Below, one piece after another: positions 1 through 6,563 of a DNA stretch of 9,834 nucleotides (position 1 is its first letter; each line of letters opens with the position of its first letter). Where the stretch lies: the NCBI GenBank assembly GCA_002314435.1, contig DCFV01000076.1, positions 424-10,257 on the forward strand, written 5' to 3'. Made by a program: the position numbers and the translations under genes. Source of the stretch: Acidobacteriaceae bacterium UBA1795 (GTDB taxonomy: Bacteria > Acidobacteriota > Terriglobia > Terriglobales > Acidobacteriaceae). The notes under the pieces were generated by a model. It was given only the letters and a program-made list of their open reading frames with translations, was not told the DNA's origin and made no database searches.

Positions 1-1278
1 GCGCGCATGATCATGCTCGGCTGCTGGTTCGCCGCGGACGTGCCGATGCCGGACGGAAGCGTACGCTCTCTTGCGGACTCTGTACCGTTCAGGGATGTCT
101 ATATCCACGCGCTGGTGCGCGACGCCAACCGCGAGAAGATGTCGAAGACCAAGGGCAACGTGGTGGACCCGATCGAAATCGTGCAGCAGTACGGCACGGA
201 CGCGGTACGGTTCACGCTGGCCTCGATGGCCTCGCCGGGTACGGATATCGCCTTCAACGTGGCACGCACTGAGGGTTATCGCGCCTTCGCCAACAAAATA
301 TGGAACGCGGCCCGCTTTATCTTCATGAACGTGGACCGGGCAGCGGAGGCGGGTGTTCGAATTGATAGGCGCTGGTGTACCTTACCACCTCAACAATCGA
401 ATGAATCCAGGCTCGAAGAGCTTTGGATCATGTCGCGACTCAATGACACTACTCAAAAGGTCAATCAATCGCTTGAAAAGTATCGGTTCGACGACGCAGC
501 GAATTTCATCTATCAGTTCTTCTGGGGGGAATTCTGCGATTGGTATCTCGAAATCGTAAAGCTGCGGCTGAATTTCAGCGAGTCAACTGACAATTCCTTG
601 GCCACCGATTCTCTCGCGACGTTGTTGTATGTTTTTCAAAACGCCTTGCGGTTACTGTCTCCTTTCATGCCCTTTCTCACGGAGGAGATTTGGCATGTTC
701 TGTACGAGAACAAACCGCCAAGAAGATCCATCGCGCTGACCAGGTACCCCGAACACGAAGAGAATTATCTATCTCAAATCACGTACCCGAGCGCCGAAGT
801 ATCGATGGAACACCTAAAACTTGCCATCGTTTCTATTCGGTCACGTCGGAAGGAATTAGGGATTGATGACAAGTCACTAATCAAGGTCAAGGTGGCTTCG
901 AGTAAATCAGGCGTACTCAAGAAGAATCTAGACATCCTTTTGAAGCTCGCTAGGCTGGAGGACGCTGAGATTGTGTTTTTCTCCGATCGCGACGCAGGTG
1001 GAAAGTACCAGAATTTGAATTGGCAAGCATTTGGGCATCTCGACGTGTTCATAGACTTTGAAAAGAAGATCGACGTTCCCGCCGAGCGTGAGCGGCTGAC
1101 CAAGGACATTGCAAAGTACGAGAAGGGCATGGCTGCGGCTGAGCGTCAGCTAGGAAATGAAGGGTTCCTCGCCAAGGCTCCGGCGCACGTGGTGGACGGC
1201 TTGAAGAAACAGGCCTCGGAGACACAACTACTGCTGGACAAGGCGCGCGCCGCGCTGGCGGCACTGCCGCCGGAATAG
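1..1278 (+). CDS. valS: Valyl-tRNA synthetase, C-terminal part (5' end outside window)
   Basis: This is the C-terminal part of a cytoplasmic class Ia synthetase that charges tRNA(Val) with valine. The frame is open from base 1, so the ATG at 7 is an internal Met and not the start. Seen in order: the end of the catalytic core (ARMIMLG); the ATP-binding signature KMSKTKGN at about codon 46 of the window; the helical anticodon-binding domain (WIMSRL, then FFWGEFCDWYLE and LLSPFMPFLTEEIWH); and a C-terminal coiled-coil arm (AERERLTKDIAKYEKG to the end) of the type that contacts tRNA. The arm and the end FLAKAPAHVVDGLKKQ are characteristic of ValS rather than IleS or LeuS. The stop TAG lies 6 nt before the J-domain gene, so the two are probably co-transcribed. 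Oddity: codons from about 355 to 1075 are much poorer in GC than the rest of the gene, yet the frame and family motifs stay intact. Confidence 0.96.
   Translation, partial: ARMIMLGCWFAADVPMPDGSVRSLADSVPFRDVYIHALVRDANREKMSKTKGNVVDPIEIVQQYGTDAVRFTLASMASPGTDIAFNVARTEGYRAFANKIWNAARFIFMNVDRAAEAGVRIDRRWCTLPPQQSNESRLEELWIMSRLNDTTQKVNQSLEKYRFDDAANFIYQFFWGEFCDWYLEIVKLRLNFSESTDNSLATDSLATLLYVFQNALRLLSPFMPFLTEEIWHVLYENKPPRRSIALTRYPEHEENYLSQITYPSAEVSMEHLKLAIVSIRSRRKELGIDDKSLIKVKVASSKSGVLKKNLDILLKLARLEDAEIVFFSDRDAGGKYQNLNWQAFGHLDVFIDFEKKIDVPAERERLTKDIAKYEKGMAAAERQLGNEGFLAKAPAHVVDGLKKQASETQLLLDKARAALAALPPE
355..1075 (+). other. Low-GC patch inside valS (possible recombination tract)
   Basis: Counting by hand, bases 361-1080 are about 47% GC in every 60-base line (42-50%). 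Bases 1-360 are about 62%, and the two lines from 1081 to 1200 are 62-65%. The change is abrupt at both ends and lies wholly within the valS frame. It spans the anticodon-binding domain up to the first residues of the C-terminal coiled coil. Third positions are often A or T here, unlike the neighbouring genes. The protein still reads as ValS, so this is not an insertion. A homologous replacement from a lower-GC relative is the simplest inference; an assembly chimera is the main alternative. The boundaries are good to about 20-30 bases only. Confidence 0.7.
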
Positions 1279-1284
1279 AGGGTC

Positions 1285-2013
1285 ATGGCCTGCTCGTGCG
1301 AAAAGTGCCGGCAGCACACGGCCCAGCTGGGTCTGGGGCGCGGCGCAGTGACGCGCACGGCGATGCACAAGGCCTATCGCAAGGCGGCCAAGGCGTGGCA
1401 TCCAGACCGCTTTGCGCACGATGCGGCGCGGCGACACGACGCCGAGGAGCGCTTCAAGCAGATTCAGATCGCCTTCCGCGAACTCACGGAGCACAATCCG
1501 GACGGGTGGGAGGAGCCGGCACCGACCGCAGAGCAGCTCCCGTCGCGTGCCCGGCCCACTGGTGTGGCTCTGTCATTTGGCGGAGCGCCGGGCTGTTATG
1601 TCGGCCCGCAGATTCCGGCGCGCATGACTGACCTGATTTTCAGCCTGCTGGGCGCGTACGACTCGGCCCTGGCTCTGATTGACTTGGGCGGGCGCCGCGC
1701 GGAGGGACCGTCCGAGTTCCTGATTTTGGCCACACACGGGCTGCTGCAGCGCGACGCATTGCAAATCATCTCCCTGCTCTCGTACGCTGACGTGGGAGAA
1801 GTGCGGCTGGCCGACCGGCGGAGCGACGGCAGAGCCGGCTGGTTCCAGAAGCTGGTGTGGAAGCTTGCCGATGCCGGACCGGTGTATGCGCTCGAGATTT
1901 ACCGGCGCGACGGCACGCTGTTCTGCGCGATTGAACGCGCTATTGAAGACCGCGCCAAGGCAACGCTTTACCGCTTTCTGCAAGACCGAAGGCAGCAGTA
2001 CAAGGGCGCTTGA
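1285..2013 (+). CDS. J-domain protein with an unassigned, possibly PH-like C-terminal domain
   Basis: This is a 242-residue protein with an N-terminal J domain (about residues 10-75). The J domain has a helix II rich in Lys/Arg (AYRKAAKAW) and the invariant HPD at residues 39-41, followed by the helix III pattern RFKQIQIAFREL. J domains stimulate Hsp70 (DnaK) ATPase, so it is probably a co-chaperone for a specific client. There is no Gly/Phe region, zinc-finger repeat or DnaJ C-terminal substrate domain, so it is not DnaJ itself. Cys3, Cys5 and Cys8 form a small Cys cluster at the very start. After a Pro-rich linker (about 77-95), residues about 100-238 alternate short hydrophobic strands and end in a helix (ATLYRFLQDRR), which resembles a bacterial PH/GRAM-type fold; that reading is inference. 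The ATG at 1285 is the only reasonable start, because the in-frame valS stop lies 6 nt upstream. AGGG sits very close to it. The nadC gap is 9 nt. Confidence 0.85.
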   Translation: MACSCEKCRQHTAQLGLGRGAVTRTAMHKAYRKAAKAWHPDRFAHDAARRHDAEERFKQIQIAFRELTEHNPDGWEEPAPTAEQLPSRARPTGVALSFGGAPGCYVGPQIPARMTDLIFSLLGAYDSALALIDLGGRRAEGPSEFLILATHGLLQRDALQIISLLSYADVGEVRLADRRSDGRAGWFQKLVWKLADAGPVYALEIYRRDGTLFCAIERAIEDRAKATLYRFLQDRRQQYKGA

Positions 2014-2022
2014 AAGAGAGTT

Positions 2023-2913
2023 ATGGACTGGAAGAACAGCCGAATTGATGCCTTGCTGGAGCAGGCCCTGCAGGAAGACAAGGCCGCCCACGACGCAACC
2101 ACAACGCTGACCATTGATCCGGCGCTGCGCGCATCGGCTTCCATAATCGCGCGGCAGGAAATGGTGGTGGCAGGACTGGGCGCGGTACCGCGGCTGCTGG
2201 AGATCTATGCCCGGCTGGACCAGAGCCCGCAGGCGCACAACCGCTTTGACGTGGTGAGCCACCCGGAGATCTTCGACGGGGTGCGGGTGCACGACGGGCA
2301 GGTGCTGGCGGTAATCCGCCACAATGCACGAGTGCTGCTGAGCTGCGAGCGGGTGATCCTGAACCTGTTGCAGCACCTGAGCGGCATTGCCACGCTGACG
2401 CGCACCTACGTCGATGCAATCCATGGCACGAAGGCGTGCGTACTGGATACGCGCAAGACCATTCCGGGCATGCGCGCGCTGGAGAAATATGCTGTGCTGT
2501 GCGGCGGTGGCACCAATCACCGGATCGACCTGGCCTCAGGAATTCTGATCAAGAACAATCACATTTCACTGGGCGGCGGGATACGCGCGGCAGTCACGCA
2601 CGCGCTGGAGCGCCGGCATAAGGGACAGCGCATCCAGGTGGAAGTGCGCACCGCGCAGGAGCTGGAAGACGCGCTCGAATGCGGTGCGGAGGCCATTCTG
2701 TTGGACAACATGACGCCGGAGCAGGTGAAGAATTCGGTCGATCGCATTCGCCAAGAGAAGCGATGGATTCCGACCGAGGCATCGGGTGGCATTGTGCTCG
2801 AGAACATTCGAAGTTATGCCGAAACGGGCGTGGATTTCATCAGCGTGGGCGCACTGACGCACTCCGCCAAAGCTGCCGACATTTCGATGAGCATTACGGC
2901 GGAGCCGAGCTGA
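2023..2913 (+). CDS. nadC: Nicotinate-nucleotide pyrophosphorylase (quinolinate phosphoribosyltransferase)
   Basis: NadC converts quinolinate and PRPP to nicotinate mononucleotide, PPi and CO2, the step that feeds de novo NAD synthesis in the cytosol. The 296 residues match the usual 280-300. Seen: the N-terminal segment ending in DATTTL; ERVILNLLQHLSGIAT from about 109; the active-site DTRKTIPGMR from 142; GGGTNHRIDL from 161; the barrel motifs IQVEVR and ILLDNM; EASGGI from 252; and GVDFISVGALTHSA from 269. All expected substrate-binding Arg, Lys and His positions appear to be present. The start ATG follows GAGAG (2016-2020), which is rather close at 2 nt; no better start lies nearby. nadA and nadB are not in the window. 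The gene sits 9 nt after the J-domain gene and 2 nt before birA, consistent with coupled expression in a cofactor gene block. Confidence 0.96.
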   Translation: MDWKNSRIDALLEQALQEDKAAHDATTTLTIDPALRASASIIARQEMVVAGLGAVPRLLEIYARLDQSPQAHNRFDVVSHPEIFDGVRVHDGQVLAVIRHNARVLLSCERVILNLLQHLSGIATLTRTYVDAIHGTKACVLDTRKTIPGMRALEKYAVLCGGGTNHRIDLASGILIKNNHISLGGGIRAAVTHALERRHKGQRIQVEVRTAQELEDALECGAEAILLDNMTPEQVKNSVDRIRQEKRWIPTEASGGIVLENIRSYAETGVDFISVGALTHSAKAADISMSITAEPS

Positions 2914-2915
2914 GC

Positions 2916-3701
2916 ATGTACGATCTGGCGGCGCTGGAGGCCGCACTCGCAGGCACAATCTTCGCGGGCAAGCTGCACTTTTCTCCGCTTACAGGCTCAA
3001 CGAACACCGATACGCTGGAAGCCGCACGCGCTGGCGCTCCTCATGGCTCGGTCTTCTTTGCCGATGCGCAGAGCGCGGGGCGCGGGCGCGGCGATCACCG
3101 CTGGCTGTCGGATACGGGACAGGGACTTTATGTAAGCGTGCTGCTGCGGCTGCCGCTGCCGGCGGCGCGGGTCCATCTGCTGCCGCTGGCCGCGGGGTTG
3201 GCCGCTGCGGAAGCAATTGGCGCAGCGAGCGACCTTGCAGCAGACCTGCGCTGGCCAAACGATCTGCTGATCGGCGAGCGCAAGGCGGGCGGCATCCTGG
3301 TGGAGTCTAAACTGGAAGCGGACAGGTTGGTCTTCGCCGTTGCGGGAATCGGCATCAACGTGCACCAACGCGGCTTTGCATCGGACCTGGCCACGCCGGC
3401 CACCTCACTCGACCTGGCCGCCGGCCGTGCCGTGAGCCGCGAGGCGCTGCTCGTCGCCCTGCTAGAATCGCTGGAGCGCGAGGCGCATGCGCTGCTGCAA
3501 CCAACGGCAGGAAGTACGCTTCCGATGCGTGTGGCTGCGGCCTCCACCTGGGTGCGCGGGCGGCAGGTTAAAGTGCACGGACCGCAGGCCTGCGCGGGAG
3601 TGACCGCGGGGCTGGACGAGCACGGATTTATGCTGGTGGACACAACGCAGGGGCGTGTCACGGTGCGGACGGGCGGCATGCGCGCAGCAAAGGCAGGTTG
3701 A
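2916..3701 (+). CDS. birA: Biotin-[acetyl-CoA-carboxylase] ligase, without DNA-binding domain
   Basis: Biotin-protein ligase activates biotin with ATP and attaches it to the lysine of carboxylase carrier domains such as AccB. With the ATG at 2916 the protein has 261 residues. The frame is open further upstream to 2679, but that stretch is a shadow of nadC, and the family fold starts just after 2916. Seen: STNTD at 28-32; the biotin-binding loop SAGRGRGDHRW at 53-63; GQGLYVSVLL at 68-77; WPNDLL at 113-118; the catalytic KAGGIL at 123-128; and AGIGINVH. A small C-terminal SH3-like domain follows (from about residue 210, with VRGRQVKV). No N-terminal winged-helix domain is present, so unlike E. 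coli BirA it should not act as a biotin-operon repressor (group I ligase). It lies 2 nt after nadC and 6 nt before coaX; no strong ribosome site is seen, which suggests coupling to nadC translation. Confidence 0.94.
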   Translation: MYDLAALEAALAGTIFAGKLHFSPLTGSTNTDTLEAARAGAPHGSVFFADAQSAGRGRGDHRWLSDTGQGLYVSVLLRLPLPAARVHLLPLAAGLAAAEAIGAASDLAADLRWPNDLLIGERKAGGILVESKLEADRLVFAVAGIGINVHQRGFASDLATPATSLDLAAGRAVSREALLVALLESLEREAHALLQPTAGSTLPMRVAAASTWVRGRQVKVHGPQACAGVTAGLDEHGFMLVDTTQGRVTVRTGGMRAAKAG

Positions 3702-3707
3702 ATCGCG

Positions 3708-4529
3708 ATGCTTCTGACTATCGATGTCGGCAACACGAACACGGTGCTTGGTCTGTATCCGCTCGACCTGGAACCGGCGACTGCGCCGGCCAAGCTGGCC
3801 GCGCACTGGCGCATCTCCACGCACCGCGCGCAGACGGTGGATGAGTTCGGCGTGTTTTTCGTGAACCTATTCGAGATGCACGGCATGTCACCGAGTCAGG
3901 TGACGCACATCATCATTTCGTCCGTGGTGCCGCCGGTGGACTCGACGCTGCGCCAGATGTGCGAAATCTACTTTCACGTGGAGCCGCTGTTTGTGGAGCC
4001 GGGCATCAAGACCGGCATGCCGGTACTGGTCGACAATCCCACGGAACTGGGCGCCGATCGGCTGGTGAATGCAATTGCCGCGTTCGAACGCTACGGCGGT
4101 CCGTGCATTGTGGTGGACTTCGGCACAGCAACGACTTTTGACGTGATCTCTGCGAAGGGCGAATACCTGGGCGGTGCGATTGCGCCGGGGCTTGGTATCA
4201 GCGCGGACGCGTTGTTCTCGCGCGCGGCGCGGCTGGGGCGCATCGACGTAAAGAGGCCGGCCAAGGTGATCGGCACCAACACGGTGACGCATCTGCAGAG
4301 CGGCCTTTACTACGGCTACATTGGCCTCGTGGATGGCATCCTGGAGCGGATGATTGCCGAACTGGGCGCCGAGACGCAGCCCAGGGTTATCGCCACGGGC
4401 GGTCTCGCCCAGCAAATCTCGCCGGACTCGCGCTACATCCACGAGATCGACGACATGCTCACACTGGAGGGGTTGCGCCTGCTGTTTGAGCGCAACCGCA
4501 CGGCTCGGCCGCGTGGACGCGCCCACTGA
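3708..4529 (+). CDS. coaX: Type III pantothenate kinase
   Basis: CoaX phosphorylates pantothenate with ATP, the first step of CoA synthesis. Type III enzymes belong to the ASKHA fold and are known for needing a monovalent cation and for lacking feedback inhibition by CoA. The protein has 273 residues, near the usual 250-270. Seen: the phosphate-binding DVGNTNT from Asp6; IISSVVPP; NPTELGADR with GADR at 115-118; the second Asp motif DFGTATTFD at 137-145; GGAIAPGLGIS; and the ATGGLA adenosine-side motif near the C-terminus. The catalytic Asp of GADR is present. The start gives MLLTIDVGNT, the usual family beginning. AGGCAGG at 3691-3697 may serve as a distant ribosome site. A birA-coaX pair is a known arrangement in several bacteria and links two cofactors used by acyl-CoA carboxylases. 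Confidence 0.96.
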   Translation: MLLTIDVGNTNTVLGLYPLDLEPATAPAKLAAHWRISTHRAQTVDEFGVFFVNLFEMHGMSPSQVTHIIISSVVPPVDSTLRQMCEIYFHVEPLFVEPGIKTGMPVLVDNPTELGADRLVNAIAAFERYGGPCIVVDFGTATTFDVISAKGEYLGGAIAPGLGISADALFSRAARLGRIDVKRPAKVIGTNTVTHLQSGLYYGYIGLVDGILERMIAELGAETQPRVIATGGLAQQISPDSRYIHEIDDMLTLEGLRLLFERNRTARPRGRAH

Positions 4530-4531
4530 GG
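4528..4531 (+). promoter_or_regulatory. Ribosome binding site GAGG for the GTG-started gene at 4539
   Basis: GAGG overlaps the coaX stop codon (TGA at 4527-4529) and is followed by a 7-base spacer and then GTG at 4539. This is the best-placed ribosome site I see in the operon, and it supports the non-ATG start. The overlap suggests that ribosomes finishing coaX can re-initiate on the next gene. Confidence 0.6.
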
Positions 4532-4538
4532 CGGCGCC

Positions 4539-5252
4539 GTGCGCAACTACTTTAATTATTTCACCGAGATCGAAGAGCGCTTCCAGCAGCGGCGCGGTGC
4601 GCTGCTGCTGCTCTCCACTCTGGACTGGGCGCTGATCGAGACCTGGCAGGAAGCGGGCATTCCGCTGGGCGCGGTGCTGCGCGGCATTGATGCGGCCTTC
4701 GACAAGTATGAGACACGGCAAAAGCGTGGGCGCATGCGGCGCGTAAATGGGCTTGCATGGTGCGCACAGGCCGTAATGGACGCCGCCGAAGAGCTGCGCG
4801 AGGCTGCAACAGGAACGACATCGACGGCGCGCGAAGAGCGCGATTCCGGCTTTGAACACGAGCGCGTCGCTGCGCATCTGGAAACTGCGGCCGAGGCATT
4901 GACGAACTCGGCGATTGCTCCCCAGGCATGCGCGGCAACAGCTGCGCGCGTGCGTGAACTGGCGGCCGAGGTACGTGCTTCTACGACGAGCGGTGACGAC
5001 GCACATGATCTGGAAGCGCTGGAGCGCACGCTCACCGTGCTTGAGGAAAAGCTGTTTGCCGCGCTGACTGCGGCCGCGCCGGAGGAACTGCTCGTGGGGC
5101 TGAAGGAGCACGCCGCGCGCGAGCTGGCGCCGTATCGCAGCCGCATGGGCGCGGTGCAGCTGCGGCAGGTCGAGCACCAATTCGTGACCAAGCAACTGCT
5201 GGTGCACTACGGACTGCCACGGTTGAGCCTGTTCTACATGAGCCAGCAATGA
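4539..5252 (+). CDS. Unrecognised 237-residue helical protein between coaX and the RNA methyltransferase
   Basis: I cannot assign a function. The start is GTG at 4539, supported by GAGG 7 bases upstream and by the N-terminal block beginning RNYFNYFTEIEERF. Three parts are visible. Residues 1-55 are aromatic and well ordered, with RRGALLLLSTLDWALI and AGIPLGAVLRGIDAAF, and look like a conserved domain. Residues about 75-185 are Ala/Glu-rich and predicted helical, probably variable in sequence. The end (about 211-237, starting VEHQFVTKQLL and ending in a Tyr/Phe-rich tail) again looks conserved. There is no signal peptide, membrane segment, Cys cluster or nucleotide-binding loop. I recall similar NYFNYFTEIE proteins of unknown function from acidobacterial genomes, but this is memory only. 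Its stop overlaps the next start by 4 nt (ATGA), so it is tightly coupled to the methyltransferase and may act with it or with ribosome or RNA maturation; that is inference from position. Confidence 0.85.
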   Translation: MRNYFNYFTEIEERFQQRRGALLLLSTLDWALIETWQEAGIPLGAVLRGIDAAFDKYETRQKRGRMRRVNGLAWCAQAVMDAAEELREAATGTTSTAREERDSGFEHERVAAHLETAAEALTNSAIAPQACAATAARVRELAAEVRASTTSGDDAHDLEALERTLTVLEEKLFAALTAAAPEELLVGLKEHAARELAPYRSRMGAVQLRQVEHQFVTKQLLVHYGLPRLSLFYMSQQ

Positions 5253-6532
5253 GCGAGCGCGGCGCACAACTTGTCCGAATTGAGAAGCCCGTCTACGGCG
5301 GCGCGTTTCTTGCGCGGACCGAGGGCAAAGCCGTGTTTGTGCCGCTGACGCTGCCCGGCGAACAGGCGCGCGTGCTTGTGGTAGACGACAAGCGGGGCTA
5401 CACGGCTGCCGAGATCGACGAGTTGATCGAGGCCGCTCCAGAGCGCGTAGCGCCACGTTGCCCGCACTTTGGCGTCTGTGGTGGATGCCACTACCAGCAC
5501 ACGGATTACGCAACGCAGCTCCGCATGAAGCAGGAGATCCTGCGCGAGACGCTGGAGCGCGGCGGCGTTCAAGTGCCTGCGGCGATCGGCGTGCTGTCGG
5601 GCGAGCCGTGGGGGTATCGCAACCGCATCCGGCTGGCATTCGACGCCAAGGGCAACCCTGGTTATCGAGGACGGCGTTCGCACGCAGTGATTGCGATGCG
5701 CGAGTGTCCGATTGCCGCGCCGCTGCTGGTTGATGCCGCACACGCCATCGCGGAGGCTCTGCGCGCGCTTGCTCCCACGCTGCGGCCCGCGGAGCTGGCG
5801 CTGTTCTGCAATGGAGACGAAACTGCGCTGCTCGCGACCGTCATGTTTCCCCACCACCCGAAACTCAACGTAGAGGAATTCGCGCGCGCACTACAAGATC
5901 GCGTACCAGCGCTGCACGGTCTCGAGTTCGCTGTGGAAGGTCGAAACGGACAGCCCAGACGCTGCGTTGCGCGCCGGGGCGCGACTTCCCTCACCTACCA
6001 TGCTGCAGGCTTCGACTACCGCGTGGATCACGGTGCGTTCTTTCAGGTCAACCGTCAGCTCATAGAGGCGCTGGTGGAACGCGTAACGGCGGGACGCAGC
6101 GGCAAGCTAGCGTGGGATCTGTTTGCGGGAGTGGGCCTGTTTGCGCGCCAGCTTACGGCAGGTTTCGACCGCGTGGTTGCGGTGGAGTCCGCGCCCACCT
6201 CCACGCAGGCGCTGGCAGCGAACCTGAAGCACACGCGCAGCGTGCCTGTGCGTGCTGCCACGCTGGATTTTCTGCGTCGTGATTCCGCGGATGGGCGACC
6301 TGATTTTGTCGTTGTCGATCCACCGCGCAGTGGGCTCGGAGCCGAGGTCACGCGGGAATTGCTACGGATTTCGCCGCCTTCGATTGTGTACGTCTCGTGC
6401 GACCCGGCGACGCTGGCACGCGATCTGCGTGCGCTCACCACGGCAGGCTACATGCTGGCCTCTGTCACGCTGGCCGATCTGTTTCCGCAGACCTTTCATC
6501 TGGAGACGGTGGTGAAACTGCAGCGCGCCTGA
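5249..6532 (+). CDS. 4Fe-4S RNA (uracil-5-)methyltransferase, TrmA/RlmD family
   Basis: This enzyme should transfer a methyl group from SAM to C5 of a uridine in RNA, most likely 23S rRNA (RlmD/RlmCD type). The exact position cannot be read from the sequence, so I give no symbol. It has 427 residues. Seen: an N-terminal TRAM-like beta domain (about 1-60) for RNA binding; four cluster cysteines, Cys71, Cys77, Cys80 (CPHFGVCGGC) and Cys153 (RECPI); a central RNA-recognition region; FFQVNRQLIEAL before the Rossmann core; the SAM loop DLFAGVGLF from 290; DPPRSGLG from 357; the catalytic nucleophile Cys384 in YVSCDPATLARDL; and the catalytic-base motif HLETV with Glu419. All key residues are present, so it should be active. 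It starts inside the stop of the preceding gene (ATGA) with no clear ribosome site of its own. The closest alternatives are TrmA proper (lacks the cluster and TRAM) and RlmC. Confidence 0.93.
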   Translation: MSERGAQLVRIEKPVYGGAFLARTEGKAVFVPLTLPGEQARVLVVDDKRGYTAAEIDELIEAAPERVAPRCPHFGVCGGCHYQHTDYATQLRMKQEILRETLERGGVQVPAAIGVLSGEPWGYRNRIRLAFDAKGNPGYRGRRSHAVIAMRECPIAAPLLVDAAHAIAEALRALAPTLRPAELALFCNGDETALLATVMFPHHPKLNVEEFARALQDRVPALHGLEFAVEGRNGQPRRCVARRGATSLTYHAAGFDYRVDHGAFFQVNRQLIEALVERVTAGRSGKLAWDLFAGVGLFARQLTAGFDRVVAVESAPTSTQALAANLKHTRSVPVRAATLDFLRRDSADGRPDFVVVDPPRSGLGAEVTRELLRISPPSIVYVSCDPATLARDLRALTTAGYMLASVTLADLFPQTFHLETVVKLQRA

Positions 6533-6563
6533 TAGTCTGCAACCTTAGAATTATTCCAGCGCA

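Noticed and set aside
355..1075. Low-GC patch as an insertion sequence or other mobile element
   Set aside because: The reading frame continues as ValS with expected motifs throughout, and there are no inverted ends, target duplications or transposase. Replacement fits better than insertion.
774..1130. Minus-strand open frame (118 codons) within the low-GC part of valS
   Set aside because: It lies antisense to valS coding sequence that carries ValS features. The product is Ser/Arg-rich with no motif, and no ribosome site was noticed.
1573..2520. Minus-strand open frame (315 codons) across the J-domain gene and nadC
   Set aside because: It is antisense to two real genes and spans their junction, and the translated product shows no recognisable domain.
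2679..2915. Upstream in-frame extension of birA
   Set aside because: This part overlaps nadC in another frame, and its translation is unlike any ligase or winged-helix domain. The ATG at 2916, just after the nadC stop, fits the family start.
3888..5741. Long minus-strand open frame (617 codons) opposite coaX, the unknown gene and the methyltransferase
   Set aside because: It runs through three well-supported plus-strand genes. The product is Arg/Ala/Gln-rich without motifs, as expected for an antisense shadow in GC-rich DNA.
6533..6563. Possible promoter before comEC (TAGAAT at 6546-6551)
   Set aside because: A single -10-like hexamer matches, but no -35-like sequence lies at the right distance, and such hexamers occur by chance. 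Not strong enough to annotate.
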